Source of the DNA: Pseudomonas sp. DY-1
Lineage (GTDB): Bacteria; Pseudomonadota; Gammaproteobacteria; Pseudomonadales; Pseudomonadaceae
Assembly (NCBI RefSeq): GCF_003626975.1
Contig: NZ_CP032616.1
Span: 1,054,001 to 1,118,000 of the forward strand
Reading direction: 5' to 3'
DNA length: 64,000 nucleotides
In this document: in pieces, positions 36,797-48,609 of the stretch
Numbering within the stretch: position 1 is the stretch's first letter
How the letters are laid out: every line of letters begins with the position of its first letter
Made by a program: the position numbers and the translations under genes
The notes under the pieces: model-generated
The model's database searches: none
Seen by the model: only the letters and a program-made list of their open reading frames with translations
Told to the model about the DNA's origin: nothing

Positions 36797-36840
36797 GACC
36801 AAGGAACCATGTCGCCAGATAGCAATTCGCCGCTTAATAC
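36797..36840 (+). promoter_or_regulatory. Candidate operator and -10 for the chemoreceptor gene
   Basis: GACCAAGGAACCA (36797-36809, within TACTACGACCAAGG) resembles the operator family. A good -10 (TTAATA or TAATAC, 36834-36840) starts about 25 bp after it, close to the 24-bp spacing of the copies at 25034 and 30040. The transcript would start about 20 nt before the ATG at 36865. Confidence 0.55.
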
Positions 36841-36864
36841 CCGGAAACAACAAAGGGACAAGCG

Positions 36865-38436
36865 ATGCGCAACTGCCTGATCCACAGTTTCCTGATCCTC
36901 TCTATCGCTGGCGTCGTTACCCTGGCTGGCCTGCCGCCCTGGCTGGGCATTCTGGTTCTGGTGCCGCTTCCCTGGCTGTTCCGCCAAAAGCTCCAGGCGC
37001 CGACAAAGGTGGAGGAGGGGGCCGACCTTTCCCGGCTGACCCGCGACCTTTCCCGCAGCACCAGCCACAACGCGCTGTCCGCCGCCGGCGTGGCCTGGTC
37101 GGTGGATCGTCTGGCCGAACGCCTCAAGTCTCAATTGCAGGCTGCCGAACGTATCGTCGGCAGCGCCGAGGTGATGATCTCCACCGAGGCGGCTACGTCC
37201 GAACTCAGCCAGCAGGCGTTCGCTGCTGCCCACGATGTGCGCCAGAGCGGCGATGAGGGGCGCGAAGTGCTGCGGCAGGCGATCGAACTCATGCAGCAAC
37301 TGAGTCTCAGGGCCGGCGCCAGCCGCGAGTTGATTGCCACGCTCAGCCAGCGCAGCGAGGAGATCCAGCAGGTGGCCCAGGTCATCCAGTCCATCGCCAG
37401 CCAGACCAACCTGCTGGCGCTGAACGCTGCCATCGAGGCGGCACGAGCTGGCGAGCATGGTCGTGGCTTCGCCGTGGTGGCAGACGAGGTACGTGGTCTG
37501 GCCGGGCGTACGGCCAGTGCTACCGGTGAAGTGGGGCAGATGGTGGCCGACATCCAGCGGCAGACCTCATTGGTGGTCGAGCAGATCCAGCAACTCTCCA
37601 GCGACCTGGAGGCCGGTGTCGGCCAGGTCGAGCTGACTGGCCGCCAGTTGGAGAAGATCGCCGGTCTGGCCGCAGCGGTGGAAGGGCAGGTGGACCAGAT
37701 CGCCCATGGTGCCCGTACCAACCGTGACCAGCTCGCCGGGCTGTTCGAGGCAGTGGGGCAGATGCGCCGTGACCTCGGTGACAGTGATGAACAGACTCGC
37801 CGCCTGGCCGGGGCGGCCAGCCAGCTGGAGGGACAGGCCGAGACAATCAGTGAGCGACTGGCGGAAGTGGGACTGGATGACTATCACCAGCGCATCTACG
37901 ACCTGGCCCGCGAAGGTGCCAGTGCCATCGCTGCGCGCTTCGAGCGGGACGTGCAGGAAGGGCGCATCAGCCTCGACGATCTCTTCGACCGCCGCTTCCA
38001 GGTGGTGCCCGGAACCTATCCGCAGAAGTACAGCTCGCGTTTCGACCGCTACACCGACCAGGTCCTGCCGGATATCCAGGAATCGCTGCTCACGCAACAT
38101 GAGGGGCTGGTCTTCGCCATCGCCTGCACCCAGGAAGGCTACGTGCCGACCCACAACAAAGCCTTCAGCCAGGCACCTTGCGGCGATCCGGAGCAGGACA
38201 TGGCGTGCAGTCGCAGTAAACGCATGTTCAACGACCGCACCGGCCTGCGCTGTGGGAGCCACCAACAGCCGCTGCTGCTGCAGACCTACACCCGCGATAC
38301 CGGGGAACTGATGCACGATCTCTCGGTGCCGATCATCGTCCGGGAACGGCACTGGGGTGGGTTGCGCCTGGGGTATAGGCCGGAACAGGCGGCCGCAACT
38401 CCGACGGCGATAAGAGAGGCTCTGGCGCGGGCCTGA
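36865..38436 (+). CDS. Methyl-accepting chemotaxis protein with C-terminal sensor region
   Basis: The 523-residue protein has two adjacent N-terminal membrane segments (residues 5-45) with almost no periplasmic loop, then a signalling domain with the conserved hairpin tip ([20 protein letters not shown], then [25 protein letters not shown]). The C-terminal 170 residues (from about 340) form a separate domain with [21 protein letters not shown] and HWGGLRLGY, known in other receptors and likely the sensor, located in the cytoplasm. It lies between pedH and the aldehyde dehydrogenase, so taxis to alcohols, aldehydes or redox state is a reasonable guess. Confidence 0.88.
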   Translation: MRNCLIHSFLILSIAGVVTLAGLPPWLGILVLVPLPWLFRQKLQAPTKVEEGADLSRLTRDLSRSTSHNALSAAGVAWSVDRLAERLKSQLQAAERIVGSAEVMISTEAATSELSQQAFAAAHDVRQSGDEGREVLRQAIELMQQLSLRAGASRELIATLSQRSEEIQQVAQVIQSIASQTNLLALNAAIEAARAGEHGRGFAVVADEVRGLAGRTASATGEVGQMVADIQRQTSLVVEQIQQLSSDLEAGVGQVELTGRQLEKIAGLAAAVEGQVDQIAHGARTNRDQLAGLFEAVGQMRRDLGDSDEQTRRLAGAASQLEGQAETISERLAEVGLDDYHQRIYDLAREGASAIAARFERDVQEGRISLDDLFDRRFQVVPGTYPQKYSSRFDRYTDQVLPDIQESLLTQHEGLVFAIACTQEGYVPTHNKAFSQAPCGDPEQDMACSRSKRMFNDRTGLRCGSHQQPLLLQTYTRDTGELMHDLSVPIIVRERHWGGLRLGYRPEQAAATPTAIREALARA

Positions 38437-38451
38437 GCGCCCGCAATCTAC

Positions 38452-38516
38452 TACCAAATGAGGAGGGTCTCTGTCCCATGTGCGCATACCGGGGGGTGGT
38501 GTCGGCTGACTAAGAT
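38452..38516 (+). promoter_or_regulatory. Candidate operator and promoter of the aldehyde dehydrogenase gene
   Basis: CTACTACCAAATGAGGAG carries a TACCAA-type operator (38452-38464). A second, weaker TACCGGGGGGTGG lies at 38487, and a -10-like TAAGAT at 38511-38516. The leader would be about 45 nt. Confidence 0.55.
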
Positions 38517-38567
38517 CGGTCCACAACCTGCCCGGCCGGGCGGGTCCCGACCAGAGAGAGCATCGCC

Positions 38568-40088
<1,521 letters not shown>

Positions 40089-40211
40089 GTCTGATGCGCC
40101 CTTGTCGAACCCGTGGCGCGCCGGTTTGGGCGCCACAATCCCCTTAGGCGACGCCGTCCTGTCTGCGGGAAAGAGCGCCCCCACATCCAATGCCCGACAG
40201 GGCTTTGTCGC

Positions 40212-40241
40212 AACGCGGTTTCGGCCGCGTTTTCTTTTTTT
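40212..40241 (+). terminator. Intrinsic terminator after exaC
   Basis: AACGCGG and CCGCGTT arms around TTTCGG, followed by TTCTTTTTTT. The rest of the 310-bp gap to pqqA holds the pqqA promoter region and no gene. Confidence 0.93.
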
Positions 40242-40289
40242 CAAGGCACATTGGTTGGCGTGATCTTTTGTGGATGCCCAACCGGCCCC

Positions 40290-40333
40290 TACCAAATCAC
40301 GAGTAAATCTCCTCCGAAAGTACCATTCGGGCC
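40290..40333 (+). promoter_or_regulatory. Candidate operators before pqqA
   Basis: TACCAAATCACGA (40290-40302, followed by GTAAA) and TACCATTCGGGCC (40321-40333) resemble the operator family and lie 66-109 bp before the pqqA ATG. A TTAACT at 40349 is a possible -10. Confidence 0.5.
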
Positions 40334-40398
40334 CCTCTGGGCCGGTGGTTAACTGGCCTTGCCGGAATCCTCCGGCGGCATAACAAGAGGATTACTCC

Positions 40399-40470
40399 AT
40401 GTGGACTAAACCCGCCTTCACCGATCTGCGCATTGGTTTCGAAGTGACCCTGTACTTCGCCAACCGCTGA
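40399..40470 (+). CDS. pqqA: PQQ precursor peptide PqqA
   Basis: The 23-residue peptide [23 protein letters not shown] is the substrate from which PQQ is made. The Glu15 and Tyr19 that are fused by PqqE are spaced correctly (EVTLY). AAGAGGA precedes the ATG. It is the first gene of pqqABCDE-pqqH. Confidence 0.97.
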   Translation: MWTKPAFTDLRIGFEVTLYFANR

Positions 40471-40516
40471 TCCGCATCGCCCCGGCCCAGCCGGGGCCCC
40501 CGCCAGGGCTAATCCC

Positions 40517-41431
40517 ATGCACATCCAGATTCTCGGCTCGGCCGCCGGTGGCGGTTTCCCCCAGTGGAACTGCAATTGCCGCAACTGCGCCGGCGTACGC
40601 AGCGGCAAGGTCCGGGCGCAGCCGCGCAGCCAGTCCTCCATCGCCCTCAGCGCCAATGGCGTCGACTGGGTGCTGTGCAACGCCTCGCCGGATATCCGCG
40701 CCCAGCTCGACGCCTTCCCACCGCTGCAACCGGCCCGCCGCGTGCGCGACACGGGCATCGCCGCGATCATCCTGATGGACAGCCAGATCGATCACGTCAC
40801 TGGCCTGCTCAGCTTGCGCGAAGGATGTCCGCACCCGGTCTGGTGCACCGACATGGTTCACCAGGACCTGACCAGCGGCTTCCCGCTGTTCAACATGCTC
40901 CAGCACTGGAACGGCGGGCTGGCGTGGCACCCCATCGACCTGGCCAGTCCGGTGTTCGAGATTCCCACCTGCGCCGGCCTGAAGTTCACCGCCATCCCCC
41001 TGCGCAGCAGTGCGCCGCCGTACTCGCCGCATCGCGGCAACCCGCATCCGGGCGACAACATCGGCCTGTTCATCGAGGACCTGGCGAGCGGCGGCAGCCT
41101 GTTCTACGCCCCGGGCCTGGGCCAGGTGGATGAGACACTGCTCGGCTGGATGCGCCGCGCCGACTGCCTGCTGGTCGACGGCACGCTGTGGCGCGATGAC
41201 GAAATGCGCCATTGCGAGGTCGGCGACAAGCTCGGCAGCGAGATGGGCCACCTGCCACAGAGCGGCCCGGGCGGCATGATCGAAGTGCTCGACGGCATTT
41301 CGGGCCCGCGCAAGGTGCTCATTCACATCAACAACACCAACCCGATCCTCGACGTCGATTCCCGCGAGCGCGCTGAACTGGGCCGCCACGGCATCGAAGT
41401 GGCCTGGGACGGCATGGGCATCGAGCTGTAG
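40517..41431 (+). CDS. pqqB: PQQ biosynthesis protein PqqB
   Basis: The 304-residue protein has a metallo-beta-lactamase-like fold and acts late in PQQ synthesis (proposed hydroxylation of the Glu-Tyr derived intermediate). Typical segments are [20 protein letters not shown], the metal-binding [26 protein letters not shown] and [10 protein letters not shown]. It starts 46 bp after pqqA. Its stop lies inside a 21-bp-arm inverted repeat that separates it from pqqC. Confidence 0.96.
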   Translation: MHIQILGSAAGGGFPQWNCNCRNCAGVRSGKVRAQPRSQSSIALSANGVDWVLCNASPDIRAQLDAFPPLQPARRVRDTGIAAIILMDSQIDHVTGLLSLREGCPHPVWCTDMVHQDLTSGFPLFNMLQHWNGGLAWHPIDLASPVFEIPTCAGLKFTAIPLRSSAPPYSPHRGNPHPGDNIGLFIEDLASGGSLFYAPGLGQVDETLLGWMRRADCLLVDGTLWRDDEMRHCEVGDKLGSEMGHLPQSGPGGMIEVLDGISGPRKVLIHINNTNPILDVDSRERAELGRHGIEVAWDGMGIEL

Positions 41432-41482
41432 GGTGCGCCGTGCGCACCACGAACCAATTACGGTGCGCACGGCGCACCCTAC
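41428..41482. repeat. Perfect 21-bp-arm inverted repeat between pqqB and pqqC
   Basis: The arms are 41428-41448 and 41462-41482, starting GTAGGGTGCGCCGTGCGCAC and separated by 13 bases. The left arm contains the pqqB stop codon, and the right arm ends 13 bp before the pqqC ATG. It is a complete head-to-head pair of the GTAGGGTGCGC repeat family. Confidence 0.9.
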
Positions 41483-41495
41483 GAGGACATCGAGC

Positions 41496-42248
41496 ATGAG
41501 CCAGACCGCCATGACTCCCGCCGAATTCGAGCAGGCCCTGCGCGCCAAGGGTGACTGCTACCACATCCACCACCCGTACCACCGCGCCATGTATGAAGGC
41601 CGTGCGAGCCGCGAGCAGATCCAGGGCTGGGTGGCCAACCGCTTCTACTACCAGGTGTGCATCCCGCTGAAGGACGCCGCCATCCTGGCCAACTGCCCGG
41701 ACCGCGATACCCGCCGCGAATGGATCCAGCGCATCCAGGACCACGATGGCGCGCCCGGCGAGGAAGGTGGCATCGAGGCCTGGCTGCGCCTGGCCGAGGC
41801 GGTGGGCCTCGACCGCGAGCAGGTGCTGTCCCAGGAGCTGGTGTTGCCGGGGGTGCGTTTCGCGGTGGACGCCTATGTGAATTTCGCCCGTCGCGCGAGC
41901 TGGCAGGAAGCGGCCAGCAGTTCGCTGACCGAGCTGTTCGCCCCGCAGATCCACCAGTCGCGGCTGGACAGCTGGCCGCAGCACTATCCCTGGATCGATC
42001 CGACTGGCTACGACTACTTCCGCAAGCGCCTGAAGGAGGCGCGCCGCGACGTCGAGCACGGCCTGCGCATCACCCTCGAGCACTACCGCACCTGGGAGGC
42101 TCAGCAACGCATGCTGGAGATCCTGCAATTCAAGCTGGACGTGCTCTGGAGCATGCTCGATGCGATGAGCATGGCCTACGAACTGGACCGTCCGCCTTAC
42201 CACACGGTGACCCGTGAGCGGGTCTGGCATCGGGGGATTGCCCTATGA
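41496..42248 (+). CDS. pqqC: Pyrroloquinoline-quinone synthase PqqC
   Basis: The 250-residue cofactorless oxidase carries out the final ring closure and oxidation to PQQ. Conserved stretches include [60 protein letters not shown] and [17 protein letters not shown]. The ATG at 41496 has GAGGA 8 nt upstream, and the longer frame runs back into the repeat. The stop overlaps the pqqD start (ATGA). Confidence 0.97.
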   Translation: MSQTAMTPAEFEQALRAKGDCYHIHHPYHRAMYEGRASREQIQGWVANRFYYQVCIPLKDAAILANCPDRDTRREWIQRIQDHDGAPGEEGGIEAWLRLAEAVGLDREQVLSQELVLPGVRFAVDAYVNFARRASWQEAASSSLTELFAPQIHQSRLDSWPQHYPWIDPTGYDYFRKRLKEARRDVEHGLRITLEHYRTWEAQQRMLEILQFKLDVLWSMLDAMSMAYELDRPPYHTVTRERVWHRGIAL

Positions 42249-42526
42249 GCGACTTCGACCTGAAGCAGGTGCCCAACCTGCGTCGTGGCTTCCGTCTGCA
42301 ATGGGAGCCGACCCAGGGCTGCCATGTGTTGCTCTATCCCGAAGGGATGGTGCGGCTGAATGAGAGCGCGGGGGAAATCCTGCGCCTGGTGGATGGTCAG
42401 CGATCGGTGGCGCAGATCATCTTTGATCTGCGTCGCCGTTTCCCTGATGTTCCCGGCCTGAACGAAGATATTCTGGCGTTCATCGAGGTGGCTCATGCCC
42501 AGTTCTGGTTGCAACTCGAAGCCTGA
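42245..42526 (+). CDS. pqqD: PqqA-binding chaperone PqqD
   Basis: The 93-residue peptide chaperone presents PqqA to PqqE. It shows the RiPP recognition fold: [40 protein letters not shown] and [11 protein letters not shown]. It overlaps pqqC by 4 nt and pqqE by 32 nt, so the three are translated together. Confidence 0.96.
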   Translation: MSDFDLKQVPNLRRGFRLQWEPTQGCHVLLYPEGMVRLNESAGEILRLVDGQRSVAQIIFDLRRRFPDVPGLNEDILAFIEVAHAQFWLQLEA

Positions 42527-43646
42527 AACCCAGCCGGGGCCGCCGTTCTGGCTGCTGGCCGAGCTGACCTACCGCTGCCCCTTGCAGTGCCCGTACTGCT
42601 CCAATCCGCTGGACTTCGCCCAGCAGGGCGAAGAGCTGACGACGGCCCAGTGGATCGAGGTGTTCCGCCAGGGCCGTGAGCTGGGCGCGGCGCAACTCGG
42701 CTTCTCCGGCGGCGAGCCGCTGGTGCGCCAGGACCTGGAAGAGTTGATCCACGCCGCGCGGGAGCTGGGCTACTACACCAACCTGATCACCTCCGGCATC
42801 GGCCTCACTGAGGCGCGCATTGCCGCCTTCAAGGACGCCGGGCTGGACCATATCCAGGTCAGCTTCCAGGCCGCCGACGAGGAGGTGAATAACCTGCTGG
42901 CCGGCTCGCGCAAGGCCTTTACGCAGAAGCTGGCGATGGCCCGCGCGGTGAAGGCGCAGGGCTACCCGATGGTGCTGAACTTCGTCACCCACCGGCACAA
43001 CATCGACAGCATCGAGCGGATCATCGAACTGTGCCTGGAGCTGGAGGCGGACTTCGTCGAACTCGCCACCTGCCAGTTCTACGGCTGGGCCGAGCTGAAC
43101 CGCGCCGGGTTGCTGCCGACCCGCGCCCAGCTGGAACGGGCCGAGCGCATCACCAATGAGTACCGGGACAAGCTCGCCGCCGAGAAGCACCCGTGCAAGC
43201 TGATCTTCGTCACCCCGGACTACTACGAGGAACGCCCCAAGGCCTGCATGAACGGCTGGGGCAGCCTGTTCCTCGACATCACCCCGGACGGCACCGCGCT
43301 GCCGTGCCACAGCGCCCGCCAGTTGCCGGTGCAGTTCCCCAACGTGAAGGAGCACGATCTCAGGCATATCTGGTACGAGTCCTTCGGTTTCAACCGTTTC
43401 CGTGGCTATGACTGGATGCCCGAGCCGTGCCGCTCCTGCGACGAGAAGGAAAAGGACTTCGGCGGTTGCCGCTGCCAGGCCTTCCTGCTCACCGGCGACG
43501 CCAGCAACGCCGACCCGGTCTGCGCCAAGTCGGCACACCACGGCCAGATACTGGCGGCCCGGGAAGAAGCGGAGCATGCTCCTCGCACCCTGGAGCAACT
43601 GACCTATCGCAATGAGCGCACCTCCAAGATCATCTGCCGCGGCTGA
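42495..43646 (+). CDS. pqqE: Radical SAM PqqA peptide cyclase PqqE
   Basis: The 383-residue enzyme joins Glu and Tyr of PqqA. The SAM cluster Cys28, Cys32 and Cys35 ([11 protein letters not shown]) is present, with [10 protein letters not shown], and the C-terminal SPASM-type cysteines ([30 protein letters not shown]). It begins within the end of pqqD, and its last 35 nt overlap pqqH. Confidence 0.97.
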   Translation: MPSSGCNSKPETQPGPPFWLLAELTYRCPLQCPYCSNPLDFAQQGEELTTAQWIEVFRQGRELGAAQLGFSGGEPLVRQDLEELIHAARELGYYTNLITSGIGLTEARIAAFKDAGLDHIQVSFQAADEEVNNLLAGSRKAFTQKLAMARAVKAQGYPMVLNFVTHRHNIDSIERIIELCLELEADFVELATCQFYGWAELNRAGLLPTRAQLERAERITNEYRDKLAAEKHPCKLIFVTPDYYEERPKACMNGWGSLFLDITPDGTALPCHSARQLPVQFPNVKEHDLRHIWYESFGFNRFRGYDWMPEPCRSCDEKEKDFGGCRCQAFLLTGDASNADPVCAKSAHHGQILAAREEAEHAPRTLEQLTYRNERTSKIICRG

Positions 43647-45459
43647 GATTCGCCCCTTTGGTTTTTGGGACAGCGACTGGAGCGCTGAGAACGCGGTAGC
43701 GGCAAGCCGCGATTTCGCCGAACTGCGCTGTGGCGTGGCCGGCCTGTTCTGGAGCCTGTTCGACCCCGCCGATGGCCGCACTACCCTGTGGCGCTGGCAG
43801 GGTGGGACAGCACGTTGCCTGACGCCAGACGGCTTCTCCCTGCGTAGCCGGGTTTATGAGTACGGCGGCGGTGCGTTTTGCCTGTTCGACGAGGGCGTTG
43901 CATTCGTCAACGAATCCGACCAGCAGCTCTATTTCCAGTCATTGTCTGCTCTGCCGCGCGGCTTGACTGTCGATCCCCGGCGCCGCTACGGCGACCTCCA
44001 GCCATCAGGCCATTCAGTGCTGGCGGTGGAGGAAGAGCAGGGGACGCATCGCCTGGTGGAGATCAGCCTGGCAGGCTCGCGTCAGGTATTGGCCGAGGGC
44101 GCTGATTTTTACGCTGCCCCGCGCATCAGCCCGGACGGCCAGTCCCTCGCGTGGATCGAGTGGAGTCGCCCAGCGCAACCCTGGACGGAAACGCGGCTTT
44201 GCCTGCGCCGCCGCCAGGACAATGGTTGGGGCATGGTTGAAACGCTCGCTGGGGGGGAAGGCGGTGAGTCCCTGCAGCAGCCACGCTTCGATGACGAAGG
44301 CCGTCTCTACTGCCTGAGTGACCGTAATGGCTGGTGGCAGCCGTGGCGGCTCGACGCCCACGGCTTCCGGGCAATGCCCGCGGTGTTGGCGGACCATGCG
44401 CCGGCACCATGGCAGCTGGGCGCCTGCAGCTATTTGCCAGATGTTGGGTTGCGGAGCTGGCTGGTCGATGGGCAGGGTTATCTGGCCGCCGGCGATGGCC
44501 TGCCATTGGTGCCCGACTACAGCCGTTTCCGTCAGTTGGCGGCGGATGACAGGCACTACTACTGCATCGCCGCCGGGTCTCAGAGCGCCAGTGCCGTGTT
44601 GGCTATCGACCGCGCAAGTGGTTCGCGGCAGGTCCTGGCTGGCGGAGGTTCGGGATTGCCGGCCGCGGGTATTTCCCGCCCGCAGCCGCTGCGGTTTGCC
44701 GCAGCGGCGGGGGAGTGGGCCCATGCATTCTTCTATCCGCCGTGCAACGAGCACTTCCAACCTCCAGGAAGTCAGCTCCCGCCGTTGCTGGTGTTCTGCC
44801 ACGGCGGGCCCACTTCCGCCTGCCAGCCGGTGCTCGATCCGCGCATCCAGTTCTGGACCCAGCGTGGTTTTGCCGTGGCAGACCTGGATTACCGCGGCAG
44901 CAGCGGCTATGGCCGCGCCTACCGGCAGCGCCTGGCAAATGGCTGGGGCGAGCTGGATGTCGATGACGCGAAGGCGCTGCTGGCCCATCTTTCCAGCCAG
45001 GGGCTGGTGGATCGCGACAGGGCTTTCATTCGGGGCTCCAGCGCTGGTGGCTTTACCACGCTGCTGGCATTGGTCGGGGAAACACCTTTCCGAGGCGGCG
45101 CCAGCTACTACGGTGTGAGCGACCCACTGGTATTGCGCCAGAAGACTCACAAGTTCGAGGCCGATTACCTGGATTGGCTGATCGGCGATCCTGAACAGGA
45201 CGCTGAGCGCTACCGGCAGCGTACGCCGGTGTTACGGGCGGGCGAGATCGGTGCGCCAGTAATCTTCTTCCAGGGCGGACAGGACGCGGTGGTGGTTCCG
45301 GAGCAGACCGCCAGCATGGTCGCGGCGCTGCAAGCGGCCGGACGGCAGGTGGAGTGCCATGTCTATCCCGAAGAGCGTCACGGCTTTCGAAAGGCCGCCA
45401 ACCTGTCCCACGCGCTGGAGGCGGAGCTGGCGTTCTATCTGCGGCTACTGAATGCTTGA
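43612..45459 (+). CDS. pqqH: S9-family prolyl oligopeptidase-like protein PqqH
   Basis: The 615-residue protein has an N-terminal beta-propeller and a C-terminal alpha/beta hydrolase domain with the nucleophile motif GSSAGG ([14 protein letters not shown]), an Asp in GGQDAVV and a His in YPEERHGF. In P. aeruginosa the gene in this place is pqqH. It may cut the cross-linked PqqA or another peptide, perhaps overlapping with PqqF. Its start overlaps the pqqE stop. A 7-G run lies at 44251-44257. Confidence 0.88.
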   Translation: MSAPPRSSAAAEIRPFGFWDSDWSAENAVAASRDFAELRCGVAGLFWSLFDPADGRTTLWRWQGGTARCLTPDGFSLRSRVYEYGGGAFCLFDEGVAFVNESDQQLYFQSLSALPRGLTVDPRRRYGDLQPSGHSVLAVEEEQGTHRLVEISLAGSRQVLAEGADFYAAPRISPDGQSLAWIEWSRPAQPWTETRLCLRRRQDNGWGMVETLAGGEGGESLQQPRFDDEGRLYCLSDRNGWWQPWRLDAHGFRAMPAVLADHAPAPWQLGACSYLPDVGLRSWLVDGQGYLAAGDGLPLVPDYSRFRQLAADDRHYYCIAAGSQSASAVLAIDRASGSRQVLAGGGSGLPAAGISRPQPLRFAAAAGEWAHAFFYPPCNEHFQPPGSQLPPLLVFCHGGPTSACQPVLDPRIQFWTQRGFAVADLDYRGSSGYGRAYRQRLANGWGELDVDDAKALLAHLSSQGLVDRDRAFIRGSSAGGFTTLLALVGETPFRGGASYYGVSDPLVLRQKTHKFEADYLDWLIGDPEQDAERYRQRTPVLRAGEIGAPVIFFQGGQDAVVVPEQTASMVAALQAAGRQVECHVYPEERHGFRKAANLSHALEAELAFYLRLLNA

Positions 45460-45686
45460 GAGACGGCAACCTTGTGGGCGGGATTTCAATCGCCAAGCAG
45501 ACCGCAGGTCTGCCCAACGAGCCTCCTGGGGGCACTTCATTGCCCTTGGTGAATGAATTCGCCTACACAACGGTAAGATCCCACCTCCGGCAGTATGGGG
45601 AAGCCATCCAAGGTCGGATTGTAATGCGCCGCGATTCCAGTACGCTGAATCCTACTCACCCGATAACTACAAGAAAGAGCCGTTTG

Positions 45687-46850
45687 ATGCGTCACGATAT
45701 CAGCTCGCTTCGCAAGTTCGTTTCTCCCGAGATCATTTTCGGCGCCGGTTGCCGGCACAATGTCGGCAATTACGCCAGTACCTTCGGCGCGCGCAAGGTG
45801 CTGGTGGTGTCCGACCCCGGCGTACAAGCCGCTGGCTGGGTCGCCGATGTGGAGGCCAGCCTCCAGGCGCAGGGCATCGATCATTGCCTCTACACCCAGG
45901 TATCGCCCAACCCCCGCGTGGAGGAGGTGATGGAAGGGGCCGACTACTACCGCACCATGGGTTGCAACGTGATTGTCGCCGTGGGCGGGGGCAGCCCCAT
46001 GGATTGCGCCAAGGGCATTGGCATCGTGGTCGCCCATGGGCGCAGCATCCTCGAGTTCGAAGGGGTGGACACCCTGACCGTGCCCAGTCCCCCGCTTATC
46101 CTGATCCCGACCACCGCCGGCACCTCGGCCGACGTTTCGCAGTTCGTGATCATTTCCAACCAGCAGGAACGGATGAAGTTCTCCATCGTCAGCAAGGCGG
46201 TAGTGCCCGACGTGTCGCTGATCGACCCGGAAACGACCCTGAGCATGGACCCGTTCCTCTCTGCCTGTACCGGCATCGACGCCCTGGTTCATGCCATCGA
46301 GGCCTTCGTTTCCACGGGGCACGGCCCGCTCACCGACCCCCACGCGCTGGAAGCCATGCGCCTGATCAACGGCAACCTGGTGGCGATGATCGCCAATCCC
46401 CAGGACATCGCCCTGCGCGAGAAGATCATGCTCGGTAGCATGCAGGCCGGGCTGGCCTTCTCCAACGCGATCCTCGGCGCCGTGCATGCCATGTCCCACA
46501 GCTTGGGTGGCTTCCTCGACCTGCCACACGGCTTGTGCAACGCGGTGCTGGTCGAGCACGTGGTGGCCTTCAACTACAGTGCTGCGCCGGAACGCTTCAA
46601 GGTGATCGCCGAGACTTTCGGCATCGATTGCCGTGGCCTGACCCACAATCAGGTGCGCCAGCGCCTGGTGGAGCACCTGGTGACCCTGAAGCGCGCGGTG
46701 GGCTTCCATGAGACCCTCGGCCTGCAAGGTGTTGGCACTTCGGACATTCCGTTCCTTTCGCGCCACGCCATGCACGACCCTTGCATCCTCACCAACCCGC
46801 GCGAATCCAGCCAGCGGGATGTCGAGGTGGTGTATGCCGAGGCCCTCTGA
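45687..46850 (+). CDS. ercA: Iron-containing alcohol dehydrogenase ErcA
   Basis: The 387-residue enzyme belongs to the group III iron-dependent family. It has NAD-binding VAVGGGSPMDCAKGIG, metal-binding Asp and His in DALVHAIEAF, MSHSLGGFLDLPHGLCNAVL, and ILGAVHAMSHS. In P. aeruginosa ErcA has a regulatory rather than a catabolic role in ethanol oxidation, acting with ErcS. The ATG at 45687 is chosen since MRHDISSLRKF matches the expected start; the upstream frame runs through the intergenic region. The 227-bp gap before it has a -10-like TAAGAT near 45574. The last bases overlap ercS. Confidence 0.9.
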   Translation: MRHDISSLRKFVSPEIIFGAGCRHNVGNYASTFGARKVLVVSDPGVQAAGWVADVEASLQAQGIDHCLYTQVSPNPRVEEVMEGADYYRTMGCNVIVAVGGGSPMDCAKGIGIVVAHGRSILEFEGVDTLTVPSPPLILIPTTAGTSADVSQFVIISNQQERMKFSIVSKAVVPDVSLIDPETTLSMDPFLSACTGIDALVHAIEAFVSTGHGPLTDPHALEAMRLINGNLVAMIANPQDIALREKIMLGSMQAGLAFSNAILGAVHAMSHSLGGFLDLPHGLCNAVLVEHVVAFNYSAAPERFKVIAETFGIDCRGLTHNQVRQRLVEHLVTLKRAVGFHETLGLQGVGTSDIPFLSRHAMHDPCILTNPRESSQRDVEVVYAEAL

Positions 46851-48171
46851 CGACCCACGCGAGGCGTTGACCGGGCTGCTAGGCCTGGGCAGTCACTCCG
46901 CGCGCAAGAGTCATTACCCAGAACTGCTGGCACGCCTGGAGGAGCTGGAAGCCGAGCGCAACCGCTACCAGACCCTCAATGACGAACTGGAGCAACGCGT
47001 GCTGGACCGCACCCGCGAACTCCAGGCGCTGAACGAGCAGTTGCGCGAGGCACGGGACGCGGCCGAAGCGGCCAACCTGAGCAAGGACAAGTACCTGGCC
47101 GCTGCCAGCCACGATCTGCTGCAACCGCTGAACGCTGCGCGCTTGCTGGTTTCCACCCTGCGCGAGCGCGACCTGCCGGCGTCCGAGCATCAGCTGGTGG
47201 AGCGCACCCACCAGGCGCTGGAAGGGGCTGAGGACCTGCTGACCGACCTGCTGGATATTTCCAAGCTGGACCAGGCCGCGATCAAGCCGGATGTGGATGT
47301 CTATCGACTGGACGAGGTGCTGGGCCCGTTGGCCTCGGAGTTCGAGAGCGTTGCCGAAGCCGCCGGGCTGGGGTTGCGCGTGCGCATTCCGCGCCTGTGC
47401 ATCAGCACGGACTTTCGCCTGCTGACGCGTATCCTGCGCAACTTCCTCAGTAATGCCTGCCGCTACACAGTGCGCGGACGCGTCCTGATGGGCGCCCGTC
47501 GCCGTGGTGACCATTTGCGCCTGGAGGTCTGGGACAGTGGTCGCGGCATTCCGGAGGACAAACTGCAGGCGATCTTCCTGGAGTTCAATCAGCTGGACGT
47601 CGGTCGTGCAGCGGAACGCAAGGGCGTGGGCCTGGGCCTGGCGATAGTCGATCGGATTGCCAGCATGTTGGCGTATCGGGTTGAGGTGAAGTCGCACTTG
47701 GGGCGAGGCTCGGTGTTCAGTATTGAAGTGCCACTGGCCAGGTCGCAACCCGAGGCGAGAGCCCTCGGGGAGCCACGTTCCGTAACCGGCGATCCACTGC
47801 CCGGCCAGCGCCTGTTGGTGGTGGATAACGAACCCGACATTCTCGAAAGCATGTCGGCGCTGCTGGGGCAGTGGGGGTGCGAAGTGATGACCGCCACTGA
47901 CCTGGCCACCGCCCAGCAAGTGCTGGAAGATCAGGCGCCGGACCTGATCCTGGTCGACTATCACCTCGACCACGGCATGGTCGGTTGCGATGTGATCCTG
48001 GCCCTTCGCCAGCGTTTCGAGCGGCAGGTCCCGGCGGTGATCATCACCGCTGACCGTAGCGACCAGTGCCGCCGCAAACTGCAGAAGCTCGGTGTGCCGC
48101 TGCTGAACAAACCGGTCAAGCCGGGCAAGCTGAGGGCGGTGATCAGCCAACTGATCGGCAATGCGGGCTGA
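46834..48171 (+). CDS. ercS: Hybrid histidine kinase ErcS type
   Basis: The 445-residue soluble kinase has an N-terminal coiled coil (residues 25-80), HisKA with His93 (YLAAASHDLLQPLNAAR), an ATPase domain (NACRYTV, DSGRGIPEDKL, GVGLGLAIVDRIA) and a receiver with Asp375 (LILVDYHLDHG). It lacks the PAS domains of NahK at 15910 but is otherwise its close paralogue. It overlaps the ercA stop by 17 nt (ATG at 46834, GAGGTGG upstream). The ercA-ercS pair is known from the ethanol-oxidation network. The input signal is unknown; ErcA itself is a candidate partner. Confidence 0.9.
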   Translation: MPRPSDDPREALTGLLGLGSHSARKSHYPELLARLEELEAERNRYQTLNDELEQRVLDRTRELQALNEQLREARDAAEAANLSKDKYLAAASHDLLQPLNAARLLVSTLRERDLPASEHQLVERTHQALEGAEDLLTDLLDISKLDQAAIKPDVDVYRLDEVLGPLASEFESVAEAAGLGLRVRIPRLCISTDFRLLTRILRNFLSNACRYTVRGRVLMGARRRGDHLRLEVWDSGRGIPEDKLQAIFLEFNQLDVGRAAERKGVGLGLAIVDRIASMLAYRVEVKSHLGRGSVFSIEVPLARSQPEARALGEPRSVTGDPLPGQRLLVVDNEPDILESMSALLGQWGCEVMTATDLATAQQVLEDQAPDLILVDYHLDHGMVGCDVILALRQRFERQVPAVIITADRSDQCRRKLQKLGVPLLNKPVKPGKLRAVISQLIGNAG

Positions 48172-48609
48172 CGTGGTGGTGTATCCACCGAGTCCGTTGA
48201 TCCACCTTTTTCGGCCAGAGGTGCTCGACGGTCTGTAAAAAAGCGGTGGATCAGATTCCGTGTGCTTGAATCAACCTTACCGGCGTAGCCACGCAACGAG
48301 TCCGATGAGACGCGATCATGATGATCGATCTTCGTCCGCTCCTGCGTTGAAGCCGCGCCCCGCGACAGCCCCTCGCCGAATGCCAACGATCGGCAGGGCA
48401 GACAACGCGCTCCCCGGAGTTCGCTGAGCAACCTGAGGCTACGGCCTCGAGCAGCAGGGGGTCAGATGATGCTTCTTATGCTGGACTGGGCGGCAACACA
48501 GGCTCGCCCGCGCTGGGGAAACTGCTGCGACGCCTGTGCGCAGCACAAGGTGGGCCCTGACTCTTCCAGGTTTCCCGCTCGTCCTTTCTCTGAATCGAGC
48601 GGCAGCTAG
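48172..48609. other. Intergenic region with long inverted repeat
   Basis: The 438 bp between ercS and the ABC gene hold no credible gene. TGATCCACC (48198-48206) faces its exact complement GGTGGATCA (48245-48253); the stem continues partly through TTTTT and AAAAA, making a 56-bp element. A small GGTGG-CCACC hairpin sits at 48174-48188 just after ercS. Either may end the ercS transcript. Confidence 0.5.
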
